DNA from: Bacteroidota bacterium
GTDB taxonomy: Bacteria > Bacteroidota > Bacteroidia > Chitinophagales > Chitinophagaceae
DNA length: 64,000 bases
NCBI GenBank assembly: GCA_023423835.1
Contig: JAFAEW010000079.1
Coordinates: 1 to 64,000 of the forward strand
Reading direction: 5' to 3'
Numbering within the stretch: the first letter of the stretch is position 1; every line of letters begins with the position of its first letter. Position numbers and translations under genes: made by a program. The notes beneath the pieces were generated by a model. It saw nothing but the letters and a program-made list of their open reading frames with translations, was not told where the DNA came from and made no database searches. This document shows, one piece after another, positions 1 through 8,105 of the stretch.

Positions 1-2
1 TT

Positions 3-1106
3 GCAGAGGAATTTTCGAAGTCACAGGCCGAGTTAAACGGACTTCATTATACCGTTTTCAGTATCAGAAAAGTGCAGATCATTCCGCTTCAACCCGGAAC
101 GATTGAACTGGGAAATGCCTACGTTCAAAATATTATTCCGCTGCTGCATGCTGATGGATCGGGAGTGGAAAACTATTCAATAACACTTCAAAATGATCCC
201 GTAAAACTTGAGGTATTGCCGCTGCCGGCTGCGAAAAAACCCCAGGATTTTTCCAATATTCTTGGCGATTTTTCCATCCACGCGGCGGTTGACACAAACA
301 AGGCAGAAGTTGGCCAGAATATAAATCTCACCGTTACCATTAAAGGCACGGGAAATGTTGCAGGCATTCAGCTTCCGCACATCAACTGGCCCAAAGGGAT
401 CGAACATTTTGAAGCGCTTGACAGCCAGAAAATTGATCAGGACGATTTTCCGTTGTCCGGTTCAAAAACCTTTATCATTCCGTTTATAGCCAATAAAGCC
501 GGCGACTTTGAAATTCCCAAAATTTCCTATTCTTATTTTAATACAAAAGATAATTCTTATGAAACCATTACAACGGCTGAAATTCCGTTCGTGGTTTCTC
601 CGGTGCAATTGCAAACCACTGTAAACCTCGTGTCAACAGAGGAAGTTTCGAACCGTAAATATCTTTGGATCATCGCGGTTATCGCACTTCCTGTACTGAT
701 TTTTCTGATCGTTGCTGCACGGAAAAAACCGGAAAAGGACGATCCCGATCCCGCTTCTCCCGAAAATGGCGAAATGAAAGACGGGCCGGTGGAAGATCAG
801 ACGTTTGACATCATAACGGCTTTAAACGAACTGGGCGCCGCTACGAGAAGAAACGATTTTTTAGTGATGGCGAAATCCTTTTTGATCAGGGTTTTGCAGG
901 AAAAATTAAATACGGCGGAAACCTCGGAAATCGAATTGATCGGGAAACTCAGAGGGCAGGCACAATTTGCAGAATATTACCATGACTGTGAAAAAATCTT
1001 TGCGGTCTGCAATGAAAATTTATATGCTTTGCAACGGGATGAAAACGTGTCGGAGAAGGTGTACTATTGTGTTACGTCGGTTGTAAAAAAAATGTACAAT
1101 ATCTAG
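3..1106 (+). CDS. batD: BatD-family membrane protein, 3' part (5' end outside window)
   Basis: The reading frame is open from the left edge of the window, so the visible 367 codons are the C-terminal part of a longer protein. It looks like BatD, the large membrane-anchored member of the Bacteroidota Bat (aerotolerance-related) cluster: beta-rich extracytoplasmic segments, including a GNVAGIQLP-type stretch, then one membrane segment (around window bases 660-715) and a charged cytoplasmic tail. The tail after the membrane segment begins KKPEKDDPDP and ends in a helical domain. An internal GTG at base 72 could be mistaken for a start, but the codons upstream of it (ending VFSIRK) fit the family, so it is not one. 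Its TAG stop overlaps the stop of the convergent response-regulator gene. The function of Bat proteins is poorly defined; the batABC genes would lie to the left. Confidence 0.8.
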   Translation, partial: AEEFSKSQAELNGLHYTVFSIRKVQIIPLQPGTIELGNAYVQNIIPLLHADGSGVENYSITLQNDPVKLEVLPLPAAKKPQDFSNILGDFSIHAAVDTNKAEVGQNINLTVTIKGTGNVAGIQLPHINWPKGIEHFEALDSQKIDQDDFPLSGSKTFIIPFIANKAGDFEIPKISYSYFNTKDNSYETITTAEIPFVVSPVQLQTTVNLVSTEEVSNRKYLWIIAVIALPVLIFLIVAARKKPEKDDPDPASPENGEMKDGPVEDQTFDIITALNELGAATRRNDFLVMAKSFLIRVLQEKLNTAETSEIELIGKLRGQAQFAEYYHDCEKIFAVCNENLYALQRDENVSEKVYYCVTSVVKKMYNI

Positions 1107-1810
1107 TCGGTGAATTTATATCCCATCCCTCTTACCGAATGAAAATGCTTTGGATGGCGGCTGTCTCTCTCAAAATATTTGCGGAAGTTTAAAATGAAAT
1201 TGTCAATGGTTCGGGTGGTTGGATATACATTGTATCCCCACACCATCTGAAGGATTTTTTCTCGGGTAACAACATCATTTTTATTTTCAACCAGCAGTTT
1301 CAAAAGCATGATTTCTTTTTTACTGAGATCGATTGTTTTGTTGTCGTGCGTAACTGCTTGCTGCGCCTTAAAATCGATCTTATTACCGTCAAACTCGTAA
1401 AGATCGCCGGCCGAATCTTTATCCTGGATGCGTGTGTTTTTTTGAATCAATTTCTCAATTCTCAAAAGAAGCTCCTGCAGATGAAAAGGTTTGGTCATAT
1501 AATCATCGGCGCCTTTTCTCAATCCCAATACACGGTCATTGCCCGTATTTTTAGCACTCAGGATTAGGATCGGAACATCGTTTTGCTGCACTCTGATATT
1601 TTCGGTAATGGTAATTCCATCCAGGCCGGGCAACATCACATCCATGATGATCAGATCGAAGTACTCATTTTGAATCGCTTTTAAAGCCTCATTTCCGGTG
1701 TAGGCCGATGTAACTTCGTAGCCTTCCAGCTCAAGGTTTAATTTCAGCGTTTCATGTAAATGTTCTTCATCCTCTACCAGTAAGATGCCCCTTTGATTTT
1801 TCAGGTTCAT
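1103..1810 (-). CDS. OmpR-family response regulator
   Basis: A 235-residue DNA-binding response regulator. The receiver domain (about residues 8-122) has the acidic pocket VEDEE near residue 14, the phospho-acceptor Asp57 in LIIMD and the conserved Lys107 in MTKPF. A winged-helix DNA-binding domain follows (about 140-235) with the usual VVTREKIL and GMGYKF motifs. I chose the ATG at 1810 (MNLKNQRG) over one 18 bases upstream because family proteins begin just before the ILLVEDE strand. The start lies 44 bases inside the 3' end of the kinase gene, in another frame, so the pair is probably translationally coupled. It resembles Bacteroidota RprY-type regulators; the target genes cannot be read from here. 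Confidence 0.93.
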   Translation of the reverse strand: MNLKNQRGILLVEDEEHLHETLKLNLELEGYEVTSAYTGNEALKAIQNEYFDLIIMDVMLPGLDGITITENIRVQQNDVPILILSAKNTGNDRVLGLRKGADDYMTKPFHLQELLLRIEKLIQKNTRIQDKDSAGDLYEFDGNKIDFKAQQAVTHDNKTIDLSKKEIMLLKLLVENKNDVVTREKILQMVWGYNVYPTTRTIDNFILNFRKYFERDSRHPKHFHSVRGMGYKFTD

Positions 1811-2786
1811 AAGCTTTAAAAGTTGCAATAAATATACTACCCTTGTTTGAATTGCTTTTTACCTCAATACTGCCTCCATGATCTTCAACTATCTTTTTGC
1901 AAAGATACAGGCCAAGGCCGGTGCCCTTTGCTGTTCTCGTAGATTCGTTTCCGGAGCGGTAAAATTTGTTGAAGATTTTCTTCTTTTCATTTTCACTGAT
2001 CTCTTCGCCTTCATTACAAACCGATATAGAAACCTTCTTGTTTCGCTTCAATACCTGCACTTCAATCCGCGATTCTGTAAGAGAATATTTGATTGCATTA
2101 TCCAATAGATTGTTGACGATGATTTTGATCAACTGGCTTTCACCTTCTATCACCGGTTCATCTGCATAGGAGGCAATAAATGTGCGATTGGGGAACCGGC
2201 TTTTGAAATCGCCAATACTTTCTTCTGTCAGTGTTGCAAGATCAACCGGCTGTTTATACAATTTGTAATTTCCCGATTCGAGTTGCGAAGCGGTGAGGAT
2301 GTTATTCGTTAAAACATTCAATCTCTTCGTTTCATAAAGCGCATTTGAAATTAGTTTTTTCTGCCGGTCGGCCGGTAAATCATGCTTTTGAATCGTTTCC
2401 AGGTTCAGTTGGGTTACGGCAATCGGTGTTTTCAACTCATGGGTAATTGCCATCATGAAGTTTTGTTGCTGCTGCGATAAAACGATCTGCTTTCTGGTGG
2501 CGCGATAAACGAATAAGGCTCCCACCAATGTTACCAAAACAAACGTAATTCCTTCACTTAGGTACTGCCCGGTTTTTCGTTCTCTTTCAACTACAAATTT
2601 CGTATAGTCTGATTCGTAATCGGGCGCGCCGGGATGAATCTGTTCAACCGCGGTTTCAAACATCTGATGGTTTTGCTGTTGGAGCGAAATGTACCACCAT
2701 ATCCATCCCGCGATGATGAATATCAATAAAAACCAGTAGGAGAGGGTAATGAGTGTTAGCCTGTGTTTCGAATTAAGTTTGCGCAT
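1767..2786 (-). CDS. Membrane sensor histidine kinase
   Basis: A 339-residue two-component sensor kinase and the obvious partner of the overlapping response regulator. Two membrane segments (about residues 11-34 and 79-95) bracket a short extracytoplasmic loop of some 45 residues, so the sensor domain is small. The HisKA domain carries the autophosphorylation His116 in ITHELKTP. The ATPase domain has the N box NNLLDNAIKYS, the F-box-like IFNKFYRS and the G2 box GTGLGLYLCKKIVEDHGG. There is no HAMP or PAS domain, as in RprX-like kinases of Bacteroidota. It lies 24 bases downstream of a thioredoxin-like gene, and the three probably form one operon. The signal sensed is unknown. Confidence 0.92.
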   Translation of the reverse strand: MRKLNSKHRLTLITLSYWFLLIFIIAGWIWWYISLQQQNHQMFETAVEQIHPGAPDYESDYTKFVVERERKTGQYLSEGITFVLVTLVGALFVYRATRKQIVLSQQQQNFMMAITHELKTPIAVTQLNLETIQKHDLPADRQKKLISNALYETKRLNVLTNNILTASQLESGNYKLYKQPVDLATLTEESIGDFKSRFPNRTFIASYADEPVIEGESQLIKIIVNNLLDNAIKYSLTESRIEVQVLKRNKKVSISVCNEGEEISENEKKKIFNKFYRSGNESTRTAKGTGLGLYLCKKIVEDHGGSIEVKSNSNKGSIFIATFKAYEPEKSKGHLTGRG

Positions 2787-2810
2787 GGTTGATTGGCATC
2801 GCCGGAAAGT

Positions 2811-3293
2811 TTAATAATTTTTCGGATCGAGCGCTGCTACCGACCATTGTTGCAAAAATTCCATCACTTTTTCCTTGTTATAGCCCTTTCCCTGTTCGAG
2901 ATAAGCGGAGTTTTGGATGTGCAGGTTTTTCCCGTTTTGATCGAGGATGATAAATACCGGAAATCCGAATCTTTGCGGAAATCCAAGCTTCGCAAATACA
3001 CTTTCATTCTTGTTTTCCTTGCTGTAATTGAGGTGGTAAACAACAAAGTTTGCCTTTATCATCGAATCGATCTGCGGATCCTCGATTGTGAATTTGTTGA
3101 ATCGCAAACACCAGACGCACCAGTTGCCTCCCGCCTGAATGAGAACGTGTTTGTTTTCCTTTTTTGCCACGGCTACAGCCTGTTGAATATCAGCGGCTGC
3201 ATCGGCACGTGGATTATACAGTAAGGTAGTATCAGAAGCGAAGGAAGATTCTATAATTCCTGTCAGCAGCAACAATATTAATAGTTTTCTCAT
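2811..3293 (-). CDS. Secreted thioredoxin-like protein
   Basis: A 160-residue exported thioredoxin-fold protein. It has an N-terminal signal peptide (residues 1-20) and a redox motif WCVWC at residues 58-62 (Cys59 and Cys62), followed by the cis-Pro region FGFPVFIILD typical of the fold. WCxWC is the form seen in thioredoxin_7/DUF255-type proteins rather than the WCGPC of classical thioredoxins. It probably acts in the periplasm on disulfides of partner proteins. It is the first gene of a likely operon with the two-component system downstream, so the kinase may respond to envelope or redox stress. That link is inference from gene order alone. Confidence 0.85.
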   Translation of the reverse strand: MRKLLILLLLTGIIESSFASDTTLLYNPRADAAADIQQAVAVAKKENKHVLIQAGGNWCVWCLRFNKFTIEDPQIDSMIKANFVVYHLNYSKENKNESVFAKLGFPQRFGFPVFIILDQNGKNLHIQNSAYLEQGKGYNKEKVMEFLQQWSVAALDPKNY

Positions 3294-3383
3294 TGTATTT
3301 TTTGAGGAATAAAATTAGTATAAAATGAATAAATAGCCGGAAATGGGTTAAAGCGTCCTGCAATGGACAGTCGTTACTAATTG

Positions 3384-4922
3384 TTATTCAACCGGATAAT
3401 CTTTCAAAAGACGAATTAATACGCCGAGGGTAACGCCATAGCCGTCTTCATTGAAAGCCGACGACTTGCCGCTTTCACCAGCCTCTGAAACCGGATAATA
3501 TCCGAACAGCTTTCCTGTTTTTTCGAGTTGCCTCACGTTATTGTTGATCCATCGGGTTGCCACTGTTTCCGACTCCTCCGTGAAGTCGTAGATTTTTAAG
3601 GATTCTATTGCCAGGTATTGGTGCGAAGCAAAACCGTTGGGCGCATCATAAAGAAATCCTGAATTTTCCATCGTTGCCTGTAGGCCGCCCGGTCTTAGAA
3701 AATCCCGCATTAAGACTTCCAAAATCTGCTTTGCAGTATTTTTTGAAGGCAGTTCGAAAAACATAGGTGCCAGGCCGGCCAGCGTTTTTTTTGCACTCGC
3801 TTGCTTCCGGTCCAGATCGTAATCGCAATACCAATGCGCTTCTTTGTTGAAAAAATATTTTTGAATCGCCTGCTTCCTTTTCTCCGCAAGTTGGCTGTAA
3901 TAACGCATCCTTACAAGATCGCCCCGTTCTTTATATGCTTTTGAAAGCGTTTCCTCAAGATGGAGGATGAAGCTGTTGAGGTCTACGGGCACGATAGATC
4001 CGGTTCTGATATTTGCCGGTTCCCTGCCATCGATCCATCGCGAACTTAAGTACCAGCCCGATCCATCCGCGCTTCGGAGATTGCGATAGACCGCGGAGGC
4101 TTTCTTCTGATCCCTGATTCCCGAAGTCCATTTCAGGTTGTTGGCATAGTCTTCATCCATTGGAAGATCTGACTGATCGAAAAACCGGTTCAACTTAGTG
4201 CCATCCGGCATTTCTACAAGGTGATTGCGGCTGCTGTCCATCCAGTAATCGTATTCCTTTTGAAGACTGCTTTGATAGAGTGCATAAACTTTATTGCCCT
4301 GGTATTCGGCCAGAAGATCGAGCATGAGCGAAAAATAGGGTAATTGTGAACGGCTGAGAAAGTAGGTCCGGTTGCCCTTTGGAATAAATCCGAATTGGGT
4401 AATCAGGTAAGAGAAATTGCTGACCATATTTTCGACCATCGTTGTATTGCCGCTTTCGAGCAATCCCAACATCAGAAAATAGGCGTCTTCATATTGCATC
4501 TGCCCGAGATACCCGCCAGGAATCACATAAGGAAAAGGCAGTGCAATCCCGGAACTTTTGGCAGAAGTGCCGGTACTCATTTTAAAAAGCTTCGGCCATT
4601 CTTTGGACAAGGATTCCACTGACACCGGACCATCGAAGCCATTCATTACGACCGGCACGGGCAGCGTAAAGTTTTCCTCGAGAAATAATTTCAGCGAAAA
4701 CCGGATGTTCGGATTATTGATGGTTTTTAGATAATCCGCTACGATTGATTTGGGATTCCGCTTTGCTTCCGCATTGGCAAACGCGGCTGAAGTAGGCAGC
4801 AATCCGCTCAACTGCACGTCTTCAAACAACTCTCCGTAAATTTTTTGGGGAGGAAAAGTATTTTGACAACAGGCAATAATTGAAATAAGACAGGATAGTA
4901 TGAGAAAGCCGGTTTTTCGCAT
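3384..4922 (-). CDS. Secreted trehalase-family (GH37) protein with substituted active-site residues
   Basis: A 512-residue protein clearly related over its whole length to alpha,alpha-trehalases: PGGYLGQMQYEDAYF near the first family signature, SRSQLP, MPDGTKLNRFFD, SGWYLSSRW, IRTGSIVPVDLNSF, a DAPNG block and a C-terminal DGYGVTLGV. It carries a signal peptide with a possible lipobox (IIAC). The residues that make GH37 enzymes work are not there. By motif alignment with E. coli TreA as I recall it, the catalytic acid (Asp of SGWDFSSRW) is Tyr (codon 4050-4052) and the catalytic base (Glu five residues before DGFGWTNGV) is Ser (codon 3459-3461). Two sugar-binding Arg also look lost (PGGRF to PGGYL; DTPRPES to DLPMDED). 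The frame is intact, so this is either a non-catalytic or a repurposed trehalase homologue. The start is the ATG at 4922 (MRKTGFLILS), two codons inside the longest frame. Confidence 0.85.
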   Translation of the reverse strand: MRKTGFLILSCLISIIACCQNTFPPQKIYGELFEDVQLSGLLPTSAAFANAEAKRNPKSIVADYLKTINNPNIRFSLKLFLEENFTLPVPVVMNGFDGPVSVESLSKEWPKLFKMSTGTSAKSSGIALPFPYVIPGGYLGQMQYEDAYFLMLGLLESGNTTMVENMVSNFSYLITQFGFIPKGNRTYFLSRSQLPYFSLMLDLLAEYQGNKVYALYQSSLQKEYDYWMDSSRNHLVEMPDGTKLNRFFDQSDLPMDEDYANNLKWTSGIRDQKKASAVYRNLRSADGSGWYLSSRWIDGREPANIRTGSIVPVDLNSFILHLEETLSKAYKERGDLVRMRYYSQLAEKRKQAIQKYFFNKEAHWYCDYDLDRKQASAKKTLAGLAPMFFELPSKNTAKQILEVLMRDFLRPGGLQATMENSGFLYDAPNGFASHQYLAIESLKIYDFTEESETVATRWINNNVRQLEKTGKLFGYYPVSEAGESGKSSAFNEDGYGVTLGVLIRLLKDYPVE

Positions 4923-5043
4923 AAGCATCGATTGAAAAGAACTAATTTAATAAAAATATATGGATTGCATGGAATTTGCAGCTTAAAAAAATGTGTGCGT
5001 GGAGAGTGTGCCGTCTTTATTTAAAAGTCAAAAAAATAGCTTT

Positions 5044-5733
5044 ATGACAAATGAACATGTTCAACCGGAAGGAGTTACCAATTTCTTATTGTTTACGATC
5101 GTTGGTTTTGTTTCCGTTTTTATCGCGCTGATGATTTTCCTGCAATGGCATGGAGATTATATTCCGCATGCTGCCCATCAAAATCACCTGCCGATAGAAC
5201 ACAATGCAGCTTCTGCTGCCGTTGAAAAGGAAATTGCACCTCCCGAAGTCGGCTTCGGACACCAGCCCGCTACGGCCATAAATATTGAATTGCCAAATAA
5301 GCAAATGCTGGAGGCCTCAAAAGGCGGAATGGAAGACAAATTGGTTGAATACATTAAAAGCGACGCCGCGCCAGCCGGAAACCAGGTTTGGTTTGATTTT
5401 GATAATGTCAATTTTGATGTATCGAGTGCACAACTTACGGCAGAGAGCAACGCGCAGTTGCAAAACGTTGCCAATATCTTGAAGGCCTACCCGAAAGTAA
5501 AGGTGAAGGTAGGAGGGTACACCGATAATACCGGTGATAGTACTGGCAATATGAAACTATCTCAGGCCAGAGCCGATGCGATAGCAAACGCACTGATCAA
5601 ATACAATGTGCCTCCGGCCCAGATCGTCGGTGCCGAGGGTTATGGATCACAATTCGCGAAGGTTCCAGCTTCTGCCTCAGACCAGGAAAGGGCAAAGGAC
5701 CGCAGGATGTCGTTATCTGTACGCGAAAAATAG
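5044..5733 (+). CDS. OmpA-family peptidoglycan-binding protein
   Basis: A 229-residue protein with one N-terminal membrane segment (about residues 12-33), a linker, and a C-terminal OmpA/MotB domain (about residues 105-229). The domain shows the usual FDFDNVNFDVSSAQL start, the GGYTDNTGD motif, LSQARADAIANAL and the closing ERAKDRRMSLSV. Such domains hold peptidoglycan non-covalently through meso-diaminopimelate. With an uncleaved N-terminal anchor it would tether the inner membrane or periplasmic side to the cell wall. I prefer the ATG at 5044 (MTNEHVQPEG) to one 51 bases upstream because the extra residues look unconserved and would put a long polar tail before the membrane segment. It stands alone between divergent and convergent neighbours. 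Confidence 0.88.
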   Translation: MTNEHVQPEGVTNFLLFTIVGFVSVFIALMIFLQWHGDYIPHAAHQNHLPIEHNAASAAVEKEIAPPEVGFGHQPATAINIELPNKQMLEASKGGMEDKLVEYIKSDAAPAGNQVWFDFDNVNFDVSSAQLTAESNAQLQNVANILKAYPKVKVKVGGYTDNTGDSTGNMKLSQARADAIANALIKYNVPPAQIVGAEGYGSQFAKVPASASDQERAKDRRMSLSVREK

Positions 5734-5752
5734 AAATACCGGAAGGTTTGTT

Positions 5753-7945
5753 CTATTTTAAAAACAACAATTCCCTGTATTTGGGAAGCGTCCATTCTTC
5801 GTTGCTCACCAGCAGCTCAAGTTTGTCAACGTGGTATCTGATTTCCTTAAAATAGGCTTCTTTTACCTGGTTGCAATAGGCAATCGCCTTTTCGCGTATG
5901 TCTTCCATTTTATTGGCTACTTTTCGCGCTTCCACCATTTCTTTCACCTTTTTATGCACCACCTGAATGTGGTTCGAGATTTCGGTCAGAATAATCAACT
6001 GGCTTTCGTAAGCGCTTTCAGGAAGTCCCGCTTCTCTCAATCCTTTCACGTTTTTAATCAGCGTGTTCTGATAGGAAACCGCGGCAGGAATAATATGATT
6101 GATGGCAAGATCACCCATGATCCGGGCTTCAATCTGCACTTTCTTAATGTATTTTTCCAGCTCTATCTCATGTCTTGCTTCCAGTTCGGGTCTTGAATAG
6201 ATCTTGTTCGATTCAAAAAGCTGTTTAGCCTTATCCGAAACCATTGCATCGAGCGCGAAGGGCGTGGTTTTTACATTGGGCAGCTTTCGTTTATCGGCTT
6301 CCGCATGCCATTCACTGCTGTAACCATCGCCTTCGAAGGTTACTTTCTTGCTTTCAACCACATATTTCTGGATGATGTGCATGATCGCAATTTCCTTTTT
6401 CTCCCCTTTTTCAATCAGTGCATCCACATCCTTTTTAAACCGGTTCAGGGTTTGGGCTACAATGGTATTGAGTGCGATCATGGCATTGGCGCAATTGGCC
6501 GAAGATCCTACTGCCCTGAACTCAAACTTATTTCCTGTAAATGCGAAAGGCGAAGTTCGGTTGCGATCGGTATTGTCGAGCAGCAATTCAGGAATGCTTT
6601 TGTGTAGATCGAGTTTGAGGATTGCTTCATCCTGTTCATCAAAATTTTCTCCTACCCTCGTTTCAATATCGTGCAAGACCTGGCTGAGATATTTTCCCAC
6701 AAAAACGGAGATGATGGCCGGCGGTGCTTCATTTGCCCCAAGCCTGAAATCATTTCCGGCAGAAGCAATTGAGGCCCTTAATATATCGGCATAATCATGA
6801 ACGGCTTTAATCGTATTCACAAAAAAGGTGAGAAACATCAGGTTGGTTTTTGGCGTTTTTCCCGGTGCCAGCAAATTGATTCCTGAATCGGTCGTCAAAC
6901 TCCAGTTGTTGTGTTTTCCACTGCCATTGATCCCTTTGAAGGGCTTTTCGTGGAATAGAACTTTCAGTTTATGGCGATGCGCCACCCGTTCCATAATATC
7001 CATTAGCAAAATGTTGTGATCAACGGCCAGGTTCACTTCTTCAAAAATCGGGGCGCACTCAAACTGTCCGGGAGCCACTTCATTATGCCGGGTATGTAAG
7101 GGAATTCCTACTTTATAAGCTTCTTCCTCAAAATCACGCATGTAGGCGTAGGTTCGTTCCGGAATTGCGCCAAAATAATGATCATCCAATTGCTGTCCTT
7201 TGGCTGGAGCGGCTCCAAAAACGGTGCGGCCGCATTGAACGATATCCGGTCTTGCATTGGCCAGGGTATCGTCGATCACGAAATATTCCTGTTCAACCCC
7301 CAGGGTAGCCGTTACTTTTGCAATGTTTTTATCGAAATAATTGCACACATCCACGGCGGCCTTATTGATGGCTTCCAGCGATTTCAAAAGCGGTGCCTTA
7401 TAATCCAGTGATTCTCCCGTATAGGAAACGAAGATGGTGGGAATACAAAGCGTTTTTCCCTGGATCAGCTCCATGATAAATGGAGGCGAGGAAGGATCCC
7501 AGGCCGTATATCCTCTTGCTTCAAAGGTGGCTCTCAGTCCACCGCTTGGAAAGGAAGAAGCGTCGGGTTCCTGCTGTATCAGCGTGGCACCGTCAAATTC
7601 CTCGATGGGCGTACCGTCACTTTTGAGCGTAAAGAAAGAATCGTGTTTCTCGGCTGTTGTGCCCGATAACGGCTGAAACCAGTGGGTGAAATGCGTCACG
7701 CCTTTCTGTTCTGCCCAGGAACGGATGCCGTTTGAAATTTCGTTAGCAACCGAACGTTCGATCTTTTTGCTTCCCCTGATACTGGCCACCAAACTCTTGT
7801 AGGCTTCATCACTCAGAAATTCCCGGGCGGTTTTGGTAGTAAACACATTCTCAGCGAAAATTGAAGTAACTTTTGTAGTGATCTTCTCCTTTATAACCCT
7901 TGGCTCCTGGGTAATATTTTGAATTGCTTTGAAGCGAAGTGACAT
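5753..7945 (-). CDS. glnN: Type III glutamine synthetase
   Basis: A 730-residue glutamine synthetase of the GSIII type, which makes glutamine from glutamate, ammonia and ATP in the cytoplasm. The length and domain order fit GSIII of Bacteroidota and cyanobacteria (about 725 residues), not the 470-residue GSI. Visible family blocks include HFTHWFQPLSG, GVEQEYFVID, HEVAPGQFE (as HNEVAPGQFECAP), HEKPFKGINGSGKHNNWSL and the substrate-site stretch NRTSPFAFTGNKFEFRAVGSS. The start is set at the ATG 7945 (MSLRFKAIQ) because a strong promoter lies at 7990-8018, which excludes the start at 8011 at the head of the longest frame. It is likely nitrogen-regulated, but no operator is evident. Confidence 0.97.
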   Translation of the reverse strand: MSLRFKAIQNITQEPRVIKEKITTKVTSIFAENVFTTKTAREFLSDEAYKSLVASIRGSKKIERSVANEISNGIRSWAEQKGVTHFTHWFQPLSGTTAEKHDSFFTLKSDGTPIEEFDGATLIQQEPDASSFPSGGLRATFEARGYTAWDPSSPPFIMELIQGKTLCIPTIFVSYTGESLDYKAPLLKSLEAINKAAVDVCNYFDKNIAKVTATLGVEQEYFVIDDTLANARPDIVQCGRTVFGAAPAKGQQLDDHYFGAIPERTYAYMRDFEEEAYKVGIPLHTRHNEVAPGQFECAPIFEEVNLAVDHNILLMDIMERVAHRHKLKVLFHEKPFKGINGSGKHNNWSLTTDSGINLLAPGKTPKTNLMFLTFFVNTIKAVHDYADILRASIASAGNDFRLGANEAPPAIISVFVGKYLSQVLHDIETRVGENFDEQDEAILKLDLHKSIPELLLDNTDRNRTSPFAFTGNKFEFRAVGSSANCANAMIALNTIVAQTLNRFKKDVDALIEKGEKKEIAIMHIIQKYVVESKKVTFEGDGYSSEWHAEADKRKLPNVKTTPFALDAMVSDKAKQLFESNKIYSRPELEARHEIELEKYIKKVQIEARIMGDLAINHIIPAAVSYQNTLIKNVKGLREAGLPESAYESQLIILTEISNHIQVVHKKVKEMVEARKVANKMEDIREKAIAYCNQVKEAYFKEIRYHVDKLELLVSNEEWTLPKYRELLFLK

Positions 7946-7989
7946 ATAAAAATATTTATAATTTATAAAAAAAATTCCGATTTCATGGA

Positions 7990-8018
7990 CAAAAGTAGTC
8001 TCCTTCACCAAAAAACAA
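7990..8018 (-). promoter_or_regulatory. Promoter of glnN (Bacteroidota type)
   Basis: Read on the minus strand, TTG (8016-8018), an 18-base spacer and TACTTTTG (7990-7997) match the Bacteroidota consensus TTG-N17..19-TAnnTTTG exactly. Transcription would begin near 7983, giving an AT-rich leader of about 38 bases before the ATG at 7945. Confidence 0.7.
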
Positions 8019-8105
8019 AATTAAATTTTCGAATTTGGTATTTTAAATTCTGAAAAATCGCATTCGGATTAAATATTATTAAAATATAAATATATTCAAA
8101 CGATA

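Noticed and set aside
7946..8011. GlnN starting 22 codons upstream
   Set aside because: That start falls inside the well-matched promoter at 7990-8018, so it could not be transcribed from it.
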